This document shows, in pieces, positions 17,525-24,136 of a stretch of 64,000 nt of DNA. Under the pieces are notes generated by a model that searched no databases, had not been told where the DNA came from, and saw only the letters and a program-made list of their open reading frames with translations. The translations under genes and the position numbers were made by a program. Location: assembly GCA_002840535.1 (NCBI GenBank), contig PHBH01000004.1, positions 62,001 through 126,000 of the forward strand, written 5' to 3'. The stretch's first letter is position 1. The number at the start of each line of letters is the position of its first letter. This DNA comes from Deltaproteobacteria bacterium HGW-Deltaproteobacteria-15 (lineage in GTDB: Bacteria; Desulfobacterota; DSM-4660; Desulfatiglandales; HGW-15).

Positions 17525-17778
17525 GACAGCGAGTCCTTGAACTCGGCCTCGATTTCCTCGCGATCCCACTCCACGGTGGAGGCCCCATATCGGTGGCAGT
17601 TCAAGAGAAACGTGACCCGAGGCATCCCCGCCAAGACAGCCGCTTGTCCCGAAGAAAGCCGTCCAATTTCATAAAGTTTGACGGCCAGGGCTAACCTTGC
17701 CTCCTCTTCAAAGGACTCAGGCGATACGTTGAGCGCAGCCGGGATGGATTCCGGGTACTCGATTTGTATGGTCTTCAT
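17521..17778 (-). CDS. UPF0175 antitoxin
   Basis: An 85-residue protein of the UPF0175 family. The segment FEEEARLALAVKLYEIGRLS, followed by SGQAAVLAGMPRVTFLL, forms the expected helix-turn-helix-like DNA-binding core. It is first in the pair, overlapping the DUF3368 toxin gene by four bases. AGGAG six bases upstream supports the ATG at 17778. By analogy with other modules it should neutralise the toxin and repress the shared promoter; this is inferred. Confidence 0.85.
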   Translation of the reverse strand: MKTIQIEYPESIPAALNVSPESFEEEARLALAVKLYEIGRLSSGQAAVLAGMPRVTFLLNCHRYGASTVEWDREEIEAEFKDSLS

Positions 17779-17849
17779 ACTTGACTCCTATCGTCTGCTC
17801 ATCTCTATTGAATTTTGCCAAAGATTCCTTGAAGAAGCAAATAATTTGG

Positions 17850-18124
17850 TTACCCTCCTGCGCTCACCCAGATCAGGCCGTCCACGTGGTTGCCCAGCTC
17901 AACGAGGGCCTCGTAGCAGAGGCGGGCGGTTGTGATGTTTTTCCTCAGGCGGAGCATGAAGCACCCCACGAACGCCCCGGGGGAGGTGCTCTTCTCGCAT
18001 ATCCTCTTGAAAGACTGGAGCAACCTCCCGGTTGCGATTCTTTCGTTCTTATGTCATCCAATGCGGCGGAGTCGAGATTGTTGTGCCCAGCCATGTAGAT
18101 CATGACCGTCCATTTCGCCTTCAT
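17850..18124 (-). pseudogene. truncated clostripain-like (peptidase C11) gene remnant
   Basis: From ATG 18124, preceded by AAGGAG, the frame reads KWTVMIYMAGHNNLDSAAL, the characteristic N-terminus of clostripain-related C11 peptidases. After about 25 residues it runs into a half copy of the GGAGCAACCTCCCGG repeat (18016-18045) and stops at 17945. A different frame downstream gives an unrelated-looking 50-residue tail ending at 17850. A functional peptidase would be several hundred residues with His and Cys catalytic residues, none of which remain. The gene appears to have been cut by deletion or repeat insertion. Confidence 0.6.
18016..18045. repeat. half copy of the GTAGGAGC palindromic repeat
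   Basis: Thirty bases here match one arm of the palindrome at 39016-39085, with a single substitution in the shared core GGAGCAACCTCCCGG(T)(C/T)GCGATTCTTTCG. Only one arm is present. It lies exactly where the clostripain-like frame loses homology. Confidence 0.7.
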
Positions 18125-18359
18125 TACCCGTCTCCTTCCTTTGGCCCCTCACTCTTAACCTTGGCGGCTGAGCCTTTGTCCCTGAGTTCGAATCCACCCA
18201 ATGGCAGTGCCTTTAAGAGGGAAGTCCGCTGAGCGTCATCTGGAAAGACTGACTCGTCATGACGAGTGGACGCTTGCATTGAAGGGCTGCAACAGTTCGG
18301 CATACATCCGCTGACTCTTGCTCGGCTGTTGGAGCAGCAGTTAGCAAATGAACTGAACA

Positions 18360-18397
18360 AAAGGCCCCTGCTCGATCGATCCGAGCACGGGGCCTTT
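18360..18397 (-). terminator. strong rho-independent terminator
   Basis: A long inverted repeat AAAGGCCCCTGCTCG / CGAGCA-C-GGGGCCTTT with a short loop, followed on the minus strand by TTTTGTT. It stands 15 bases behind the stop of the 18412-18648 gene and ends the riboswitch-led minus-strand unit. Confidence 0.85.
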
Positions 18398-18411
18398 GGT
18401 CTTAACCCATG

Positions 18412-18648
18412 TCACCGCTGTTTTCGTTTTCTAATCACGACCTTTCCGATGACTATAAGGAAAATTGCGGGGATGACGAACCAGCCCGATAGATGTTTTG
18501 CCGCAGCTCCCGCAGCTAAGAACAAAATCACCACAAGTAGAAACAACGCAATAGGACGCAGTATGTGAAGGATATATCGTCCCCATTTGCCTTCTCTAGC
18601 ATATTGAGCGAGCCGCTCTTCGTGTTCTTTGAACCAGTCTGTCTTCAT
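18412..18648 (-). CDS. small two-helix membrane protein, unknown function
   Basis: A 78-residue protein: a charged N-terminus (KTDWFKEHEERLAQYAREGKW), then two hydrophobic helices (PIALFLLVVILFLAAGAAA and WFVIPAIFLIVIGKVVI), and a basic end. I do not recognise the family. The ATG at 18648 overlaps the stop of the 141-residue gene as ATGA, so the pair is translationally coupled. Both lie behind the SAM riboswitch. A terminator follows. Confidence 0.7.
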   Translation of the reverse strand: MKTDWFKEHEERLAQYAREGKWGRYILHILRPIALFLLVVILFLAAGAAAKHLSGWFVIPAIFLIVIGKVVIRKRKQR

Positions 18649-19070
18649 CCTCTCGCCCCCTTCCCCGCGTGACCGCTCTTGGGTTTCAACGAAATCCATA
18701 GGCCACCATCCAGCATGCCACCAATGAGCCAATCAACTTCCAGCTTGATAGCATCACCTGTATTGTCTTGGGGGCAATGAGCTTTATTCATGCTGTAGAT
18801 CAGACCATGGCAGAAAGCGTCAATGTGGGCGAAATCGATTTTGTAGACCATGCCGCTGTCCAACAGGTCCTTTACATAACGATCCGTCTCCTGATCGTCC
18901 ATGCTGCACACAGCAGCAATATCCCGGTTGAACACTGCATCGAATTTCTCCGCAAACGCTTTCGGCCCTCCCTGAAATTTGGCCCTAAGAGAATTCATCT
19001 TGATCACGAGGGCGGTACAGACGCAGAAAATCTTCTCGTCCTCGCTAAAGACTAACCGCAGATTATCCAT
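18645..19070 (-). CDS. protein of unknown function behind a SAM riboswitch
   Basis: A 141-residue protein that I do not recognise. It has no signal peptide or membrane segment, has five cysteines without a clear metal motif, and looks alpha-helical. AGGAAGGGA upstream supports the ATG at 19070. It is the first gene downstream of the SAM riboswitch and terminator at 19207-19352, with a 136-base leader between. It does not resemble methionine or SAM enzymes or transporters, so either it is a new member of the SAM regulon or the original target has been lost. Confidence 0.65.
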   Translation of the reverse strand: MDNLRLVFSEDEKIFCVCTALVIKMNSLRAKFQGGPKAFAEKFDAVFNRDIAAVCSMDDQETDRYVKDLLDSGMVYKIDFAHIDAFCHGLIYSMNKAHCPQDNTGDAIKLEVDWLIGGMLDGGLWISLKPKSGHAGKGARG

Positions 19071-19206
19071 AGTTCTTCCCTTCCTGTCTCGGCAGTTACC
19101 CTGCCGGGCATTTTAGCAACGTTGTTTAACGTGGGGTGCAAGCATCCCCAAATCAGCCCACGGTGATTGATCATTTAGGAAGGGTAAGGAGGAGCCCTTT
19201 GGCTGG

Positions 19207-19235
19207 AAATAGAAAACCTCGCGCAAAGGCGAGGT
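19207..19235 (-). terminator. riboswitch expression-platform terminator
   Basis: On the minus strand, ACCTCGC (19235-19229) pairs with GCGAGGT (19222-19216) around a CTTTGC loop and is followed by the T-rich tract TTTCTATTT. It sits 15 bases behind the aptamer, as expected for transcription attenuation in response to SAM. Confidence 0.85.
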
Positions 19236-19250
19236 CCATGCTCAAGTATG

Positions 19251-19352
19251 GTTTTCATCATGGTTCCCTTGCGGGCTGGCATTGGCACCTTGCTCAACAG
19301 GTTGCCGGACGGTCACAGGGCCAGATCCCTCGCGCCTCTCTACATGCAAATG
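19251..19352 (-). ncRNA. SAM riboswitch (S-box type)
   Basis: Read on the minus strand, the conserved S-box core is present in order: AGAGAGG-CGCGAGGGA, then TGGCCCTGTGA, then CCGGCAACC, a P3 stem (ACCT...AGGT), GGTGCCAATGCC, and a P4 stem (CCC-GCAA-GGG). The outer P1 stem is weaker (TTT(G)CAT with ATGAAA). This matches the SAM-I clan closely; which subtype cannot be settled by eye. An intrinsic terminator follows at 19235-19207, and a -10 box just upstream puts the transcript start at the aptamer edge. The downstream genes are of unknown function. Confidence 0.85.
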
Positions 19353-19354
19353 TC

Positions 19355-19381
19355 CTTATAGACACAAGTATCCTAGTACAA
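19355..19381 (-). promoter_or_regulatory. promoter of the SAM riboswitch transcript
   Basis: On the minus strand, TTGTAC (19381-19376) and TATAAG (19360-19355) are spaced by 15 bases. The predicted start near 19348 coincides with the 5' edge of the aptamer. Confidence 0.5.
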
Positions 19382-19500
19382 CAGCTTCGCTGCCTGCAAG
19401 GACAAAAAGCGGGGCGGAGCGCGGGGAGAATGCATATCCCTAGGTGCTCGAAGGAGCAGCACCAAACTGTTACGGTTTACAAGGCATCTAACGCAAAAAG

Positions 19501-19528
19501 TTGACAAATGAATGTATTAACGTAATCT
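19501..19528 (+). promoter_or_regulatory. sigma-70 promoter of the SIR2 gene
   Basis: Perfect TTGACA (19501-19506), 16-base spacer, TAATCT (19523-19528), about 70 bases upstream of the SIR2 ATG. It diverges from the riboswitch promoter. A hairpin GGTGCT/AGCAgCACC at 19443-19463 lies between the two. Confidence 0.7.
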
Positions 19529-19600
19529 GAACAGGGTTGACTTCATCACTGCTTGAGGACTGATGGAGGGCAAGCCAGAAATTGGACTGAGGAAAAAAGA

Positions 19601-21343
19601 ATGAAACTTGATCCATCGTTAGCTCTGGCTCTAGCAGTACACGCAAACAGGGGCATTTACGCTTTGCTTCTTGGCTCGGGCATTTCGCGGTCGGCCGGGA
19701 TACCAACCGGCTGGGAAGTCGTTATCGACTTAATTCGTCGTGTTGCCGCCCTGGAGAACCAAGATCCAGGAATGGAAGCCCTGAAGTGGTACCGCAGCAA
19801 ATACAGGAAAGATCCAAGCTATTCGGAGCTGCTACAGGCGCTCGCGCCGACACAATCAGAACGCACATCGCTTTTAAAAGGTTTTTTCGAGCCGACGGAG
19901 AAAGATAGAGAGTCGGGCTTGAAGATCCCTACGAACGCGCACTTATCCATCGCTCGGCTTGTCAGACGCGGCTATGTCAGGGTTATCGTAACCACAAATT
20001 TCGACCGACTCATGGAGCGGGCCTTGGAGGCAGAAGGCATCAGTCCCGCTGTAGTGTACACACCAGATCAAATCGCGGGTATGATGCCGTTGCAGCATAC
20101 GGAATGCCTCATTATCAAGGTTCATGGGGACTATTTAGACATACGAATAAAGAACACGATAGATGAACTGGCCAAGTATGACGAGGAGACCAATAGTCTT
20201 CTGGATCGGATTTTTTCTGAGTATGGTCTTATCGTTTGCGGCTGGTCGGGAGACTGGGATGTAGCGCTTTCCGATGCGATCATGCGAAATACCCGGCACC
20301 GATTCTCGACCTTCTGGATGACCCACAGTGAGCTGAGCCAAAGAGCTGTTGACCTTGTAAAGCACCGCGATGCGATTACTATCCAGATCTCGTCAGCAGA
20401 TAGCGCCTTCGTGGAAATGGAAGACCGAATCGATGCCTTGGACAAACAGAAGATTAGTGATCCGCGCTCGCCTCGTATCGCTCTGGCAACGATGAAAAAA
20501 TATCTCGCGGAAGAGAAATACCATATCATGCTGCATGATTTCGTAGTCAAAGAAATGGAAGAAGCGAAGAAGAAGGTTGCCTTAGATGCCATGCCTCTCA
20601 GTTCGCCAAAACCAGACAAGATTTCATATTCGGCACGCGTATACCAGGTAGAGACTGCATGCGCATCATTAGTGCCAATGGTGGCCGCCGGAGTGTACTG
20701 GGGAGAAGACAAGCTGATCAGCCTCTGGAAAAGATGTGTGGAAAGATTGGCGGCTACGGAACTCAGATCGGGCCAATCTTACAAATGTTGGTCTGAACTA
20801 CGGTTTTACCCCGCTACCCTCGTCGTATACGCAGGCTGCATTAGTGCGATGATCCGTAATCGTTTCCAATTTTTCAAGGCCCTTCTTGTCGATACAAGGG
20901 TGTCGGGATTTGCTGACAAACCTCTCCCAGTTGTGGCCGTGATCGGCAGCTCCTTTTGCCTGAGTGGCGATTTAGCGCAATCACTTCACGGCGAAAAGAG
21001 CAACTTTAAAACTCCCGGAAGCGACTGGATCGTAGCCCGAATCCAACCAATGATCTCAGATGTTATCGGCCAAGATGTTGCCTTCGAGGATCTGTTTGAC
21101 AGTGTTGAGTTCACCATCAGTCTTATTGCTGTTGACACTGGGTACTACCCTATATGGGGGCGATTTGGGTGGCGAAAAGGAGGAATTAGAGGCCCCTCAT
21201 TGAGCAATCAGTTAATATTGCAGCTGATGAAGGAGGGTGAAAGTCATCCTTTGCTTGCCGCTGGTTTATTCGGGAGAGATGTGGAGCGCGCTAAGAAAGC
21301 GGCAGAAAGAATAGCTAGGTTGGAGGAAGATCTATCTTTTTGA
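19601..21343 (+). CDS. SIR2-like domain protein, probable phage defence
   Basis: A 580-residue protein. The N-terminal 260 residues carry the SIR2 NAD-binding pattern: GSGISRSAGIPTGWE (25-39), TTNFD (131-135), KVHGDY (173-178, H175 in the catalytic position) and ICGW-like VCGWSGDWD. The remaining 320 residues are unlike known domains and may sense infection. SIR2 domains in bacterial defence proteins degrade NAD to stop phage growth; that role is inferred here. It has its own promoter, and GAGGAA precedes ATG 19601. It converges with the HNH gene 23 bases beyond its stop. Base composition is lower in GC than in the flanking core genes. Confidence 0.82.
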   Translation: MKLDPSLALALAVHANRGIYALLLGSGISRSAGIPTGWEVVIDLIRRVAALENQDPGMEALKWYRSKYRKDPSYSELLQALAPTQSERTSLLKGFFEPTEKDRESGLKIPTNAHLSIARLVRRGYVRVIVTTNFDRLMERALEAEGISPAVVYTPDQIAGMMPLQHTECLIIKVHGDYLDIRIKNTIDELAKYDEETNSLLDRIFSEYGLIVCGWSGDWDVALSDAIMRNTRHRFSTFWMTHSELSQRAVDLVKHRDAITIQISSADSAFVEMEDRIDALDKQKISDPRSPRIALATMKKYLAEEKYHIMLHDFVVKEMEEAKKKVALDAMPLSSPKPDKISYSARVYQVETACASLVPMVAAGVYWGEDKLISLWKRCVERLAATELRSGQSYKCWSELRFYPATLVVYAGCISAMIRNRFQFFKALLVDTRVSGFADKPLPVVAVIGSSFCLSGDLAQSLHGEKSNFKTPGSDWIVARIQPMISDVIGQDVAFEDLFDSVEFTISLIAVDTGYYPIWGRFGWRKGGIRGPSLSNQLILQLMKEGESHPLLAAGLFGRDVERAKKAAERIARLEEDLSF

Positions 21344-21365
21344 CCTATCGTCGATTCTCATTCAC

Positions 21366-21737
21366 CTACCGCTCTTCAGCATGAGTTTTGTCATGACAAC
21401 TCGTACAGAGAGTCTTCAGGTTCGCTTCCACGTTCTTGCCGCCTTTCACATGATGAACAATATGATGCAACTCAAGATGCCGGGGGTCCGACGGGTTCCA
21501 CTCCTCGTGTGACCAGCCGCACTCTCTGCACTTATACCCGTCCCTCCGAAGTACTTCCCGGCGCACCTCGTCTTTTATATTGCGGTCATGCTCAGGGCTT
21601 TGGCGGTCAGCAAGCAGAACGTAAACGCCTATCCAGAGGTCCGGCCTCCCGGTGGTTTTCGTCGCTACCGGCCAGCCGAACTCCGTGCGCAATTCACGAA
21701 CCCGCCGCGCCCATTCGGTCTTAATTGCCCGCGACAT
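21366..21737 (-). CDS. HNH endonuclease (short)
   Basis: A 123-residue protein. The C-terminal half is a zinc-supported HNH domain: YKCRECGW, LELHHIVHHVKGG, N, and LCTSCHDKTH. The N-terminal part reads EWARRVRELRTEFGWPV-(x)-GRPDL. This segment appears family-specific and seems to continue in frame upstream of the ATG (codons for SDEFR immediately precede it), back to a stop near 21780. The true protein may have lost its N-terminus or use an unusual start. Last gene of the minus-strand defence cluster, convergent with the SIR2 gene. Confidence 0.75.
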   Translation of the reverse strand: MSRAIKTEWARRVRELRTEFGWPVATKTTGRPDLWIGVYVLLADRQSPEHDRNIKDEVRREVLRRDGYKCRECGWSHEEWNPSDPRHLELHHIVHHVKGGKNVEANLKTLCTSCHDKTHAEER

Positions 21738-21816
21738 GCGGAACTCATCGCTAGTCCCGACGCCCCTACCATTGCAATCATCAACTCAGCAGCTTGCACA
21801 ATTGTTGAGATCACTT

Positions 21817-22071
21817 TTAGAATTCAAGATCACCATCTTCTTTGTCGAGGACGATGGCCAGTGCCAAAGCATTTCGAAGCATGAAAGCGCCGTATTCATT
21901 AGCGAGACTGATAATTGTGCGAGCACCACGGTCCGTCCAATCATGATCCTTGCACATTGTTCGCGCCAGTTGTTCAGGAGCAACTTTTCTCACAGGCTGT
22001 CTAGCCGCAGAATTGACAATGGAATCGTACTCAGATATGGCTGACTGGAGTAATGCAGTCTGATCGATCAT
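21817..22071 (-). CDS. small alpha-helical protein between two HNH nucleases
   Basis: An 84-residue protein with no recognised family and no cysteine motif or signal peptide. GGAG six bases upstream supports the ATG at 22071, and the gene begins 16 bases after the stop of the larger HNH nuclease. The compact spacing implies joint expression. It could be an accessory or immunity protein, but nothing in its sequence shows that. Confidence 0.6.
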   Translation of the reverse strand: MIDQTALLQSAISEYDSIVNSAARQPVRKVAPEQLARTMCKDHDWTDRGARTIISLANEYGAFMLRNALALAIVLDKEDGDLEF

Positions 22072-22087
22072 ATTGTTCTCCGCTTTA

Positions 22088-22864
22088 TTATTGCTGAAAA
22101 CGGTTCGTGTGATGCCAGTGAAGGTACTCTCCAGCTGGCAGAAAACGATGAGGTCTCCTGATCGGCTGATTATGGTAGCGGCACAGCAACTCTTCATCTA
22201 CACGGCTCTTTGATTCGGTGATCCTAGATGAAAAGCGAATGATCAGTTCGGTGGTTACCGTCATCAAACCGGCCTCGAAAAGGCGGTCAAAGGTAGCACT
22301 GAAGCATAAGCCATTCGTCGGGTCGGTCCGAAACCGCTCATCTTCGCTCCACGGGATTATATGGCTAGCGATGAGACATTCCGGGATCGCAAGCCCAGTG
22401 ATGCAGCATTTCGCCGCATAGCTGCTTAAGATAGCCTCCCGAAAGAAGCTCTGGTGCACGCGTTGCTTGGTCAAGCGAATAGTCTCGGACGGCCCGGATG
22501 GTTGCCGAAAAAGAAGGGGCGTGCCAACTGCATTTCGCATCTTCATGCGAATCTCATTGGCCGCCCAGACAAGTCCGTTCCAGTCTGCATGGAACTCATC
22601 CCACACCTGGCGATCCAGTTTACTTGTATGGGTAAGGCCCGAAATCTCCTTTCGACAAAGCTCAGGATCGAACGCCCCAAAATTTCCCAATTTTCTTGCT
22701 ACAGAAGCGGGCGTTCTTCCGAGAAGGCGTGCGAGTTCTTGAACGGCCGGATTGTTGGCCTTCGTGCGTTGGAAAGGAATACGGCAGTAAAGCTCGAACG
22801 CCAGGATAGATTCCTCCCGAATCCAGGGAGCGCCGTAGGTTAATCTATTCGGTTCATGTGCCAC
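22088..22864 (-). CDS. HNH endonuclease, putative restriction enzyme (HNH_2 type)
   Basis: A 258-residue protein. The N-terminal part has a helical region with LARLLGRTPASVARKLGNF, like a winged or HTH DNA-binding segment. The C-terminal part has the HNH_2 pattern CCITGL(A), ASHIIPWSEDERFRTDPTNGLCFSATFDRLFEAG, including catalytic H and N. Proteins of this build are annotated as putative restriction endonucleases. As the nearest nuclease downstream of the methyltransferase operon it may be its restriction partner, though a 237-base gap separates it from the Rossmann-fold gene. Confidence 0.82.
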   Translation of the reverse strand: MAHEPNRLTYGAPWIREESILAFELYCRIPFQRTKANNPAVQELARLLGRTPASVARKLGNFGAFDPELCRKEISGLTHTSKLDRQVWDEFHADWNGLVWAANEIRMKMRNAVGTPLLFRQPSGPSETIRLTKQRVHQSFFREAILSSYAAKCCITGLAIPECLIASHIIPWSEDERFRTDPTNGLCFSATFDRLFEAGLMTVTTELIIRFSSRITESKSRVDEELLCRYHNQPIRRPHRFLPAGEYLHWHHTNRFQQ

Positions 22865-23101
22865 GCGGCTTCCGCCAATCTTGCGAAATTCTCACAAAGA
22901 TTACGGTGCTTAGTATTTGGGGATCAGAGCATGTTTGTCCCGCGATCAAAGGCTGGCGGCAGATCTGAAGAACGCCCTAATTCGTCTTACAAAGGATGCT
23001 TTCCGCCGCCTTGAACCAGATGGGCTTCGGCCGTCCCAGCAACTTCACCATTCGCAAAAATTCCTAGAATCTGAAAGGACGTTTTCCATACCGGCATTCA
23101 T

Positions 23102-24136
23102 TCATGGTACTACTTTGCCGAAATAGGGATATAGTCTGTAAAATTTCTCATATTGCTCCATCTTTCTTCTGCTCGCCTCTTTCGATCCATCGCCTTCGAT
23201 AAGATACCCAAGCCTCTTTATGGCTGCTTTCCCATCTGAAGATTGGGTTGGCAGTATCCTGTCTAGATGCAGTCTTTCTTTTGTCGTGAGACTTGGCACG
23301 TCAATTTCGTTTATCTTCTCAAAATCCTCCGAAAAGTAATCGCAGTGATCTCGAAAATGCTGCACGAGCAAGTCGTAGTCAGCCTCCAGACAAATCAAAC
23401 CTGTTATGCTTAGCATTATCGTACCGTCAGAGTACTTGACAGTATGTAGGGGCAGGAATTTCTTTGGATGGGTGCACGAGCCTTCTAAAACCGCCCTTAT
23501 CATTCTGGCGAGTATGCGAGGGAACCCATCGAGTGAAAAATCTCCCCAACCAAACCACTCTGAAGGGAACACAACCCCATCAATAGCCATATCTGTCGAG
23601 TAAGAATGCCTGATGTTTTCGAAATCGGGTTTTTTCTTCGGCGGAACGCTGGGTGGATATCTAAATCCTGAAAGATGCAAACGCCTGGGGACAGGCGATT
23701 CAGCGCGCACTGTTGCACGTATTAAGCTCCCTGGTAAAGCCTTTCGAACAATATCGGCGACTTCGCCGAGGCACTCTCGGGTTAGATCTGTATAATCTGC
23801 CCACACGATCACCGGTTGGTCGCTGGGAAAACGCGTTGCAATGAAACTCCCAAGCGTGATTGGAAAACATTTCATCTTGCTTGAACAGATGTGGAACTGC
23901 TGTCGCTTACAGGTTTCTTGATCCACCTCAACGCACATAAGTTTCATCCGTGGAAAATGCTGCGATACAAGGCGAAAATCTTCCAGGAATGGGCCGCCTA
24001 ATCCAACATATACGTGCCTGTGAAGTGGAGTCCGCAGTTCAAGAGTGCGCAGAATTTCAAGAAATATAAATCGATCGACAGCCTTGTTGGGTCGAAGATG
24101 ATAGGCCGGGTGCCTCGCTTCGGATAAACGACTCAT
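23102..24136 (-). CDS. Rossmann-fold (methyltransferase-like) protein of the MORC/Dcm operon
   Basis: A 344-residue protein. HLRPNKAVDR opens it. A Rossmann-like core follows: YVGLGGPFLEDF (glycine-rich loop), MCVEVDQE at the end of strand 2, and PVIVWADYTD at strand 4, an arrangement like a SAM-dependent methyltransferase. The catalytic motifs of DNA methyltransferases (NPPY or PCQ) are absent, so its reaction is unknown. The ATG at 24136 overlaps the ATPase stop (ATGA), showing tight coupling to it. I recall similar proteins beside restriction-like loci but cannot assign a named family. Confidence 0.65.
   Translation of the reverse strand: MSRLSEARHPAYHLRPNKAVDRFIFLEILRTLELRTPLHRHVYVGLGGPFLEDFRLVSQHFPRMKLMCVEVDQETCKRQQFHICSSKMKCFPITLGSFIATRFPSDQPVIVWADYTDLTRECLGEVADIVRKALPGSLIRATVRAESPVPRRLHLSGFRYPPSVPPKKKPDFENIRHSYSTDMAIDGVVFPSEWFGWGDFSLDGFPRILARMIRAVLEGSCTHPKKFLPLHTVKYSDGTIMLSITGLICLEADYDLLVQHFRDHCDYFSEDFEKINEIDVPSLTTKERLHLDRILPTQSSDGKAAIKRLGYLIEGDGSKEASRRKMEQYEKFYRLYPYFGKVVP

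Noticed and set aside
18184..18197. GAGTTCGAATCCACC resembling a tRNA T-arm, possible attL remnant for the island
   Set aside because: Only the universally conserved T-loop bases match. Flanking bases do not match the initiator tRNA 3' end.
18252..18267. Perfect 16-base palindrome ACTCGTCATGACGAGT
   Set aside because: It looks like an operator, but no promoter or regulator is next to it and no second copy was seen. Too little to call a site.
18266..18359. Short plus-strand frame (DACIEGLQQFGIHPLTLARLLEQQ) before the terminator
   Set aside because: It reads somewhat like protein, but has a GTG without a ribosome site and runs through the 18360-18397 terminator into the antisense of another gene.
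22865..23101. Possible extra gene between the Rossmann-fold and HNH genes
   Set aside because: Frames on both strands are broken by stops and show no family pattern. Treated as spacer, perhaps holding a promoter for the HNH genes.
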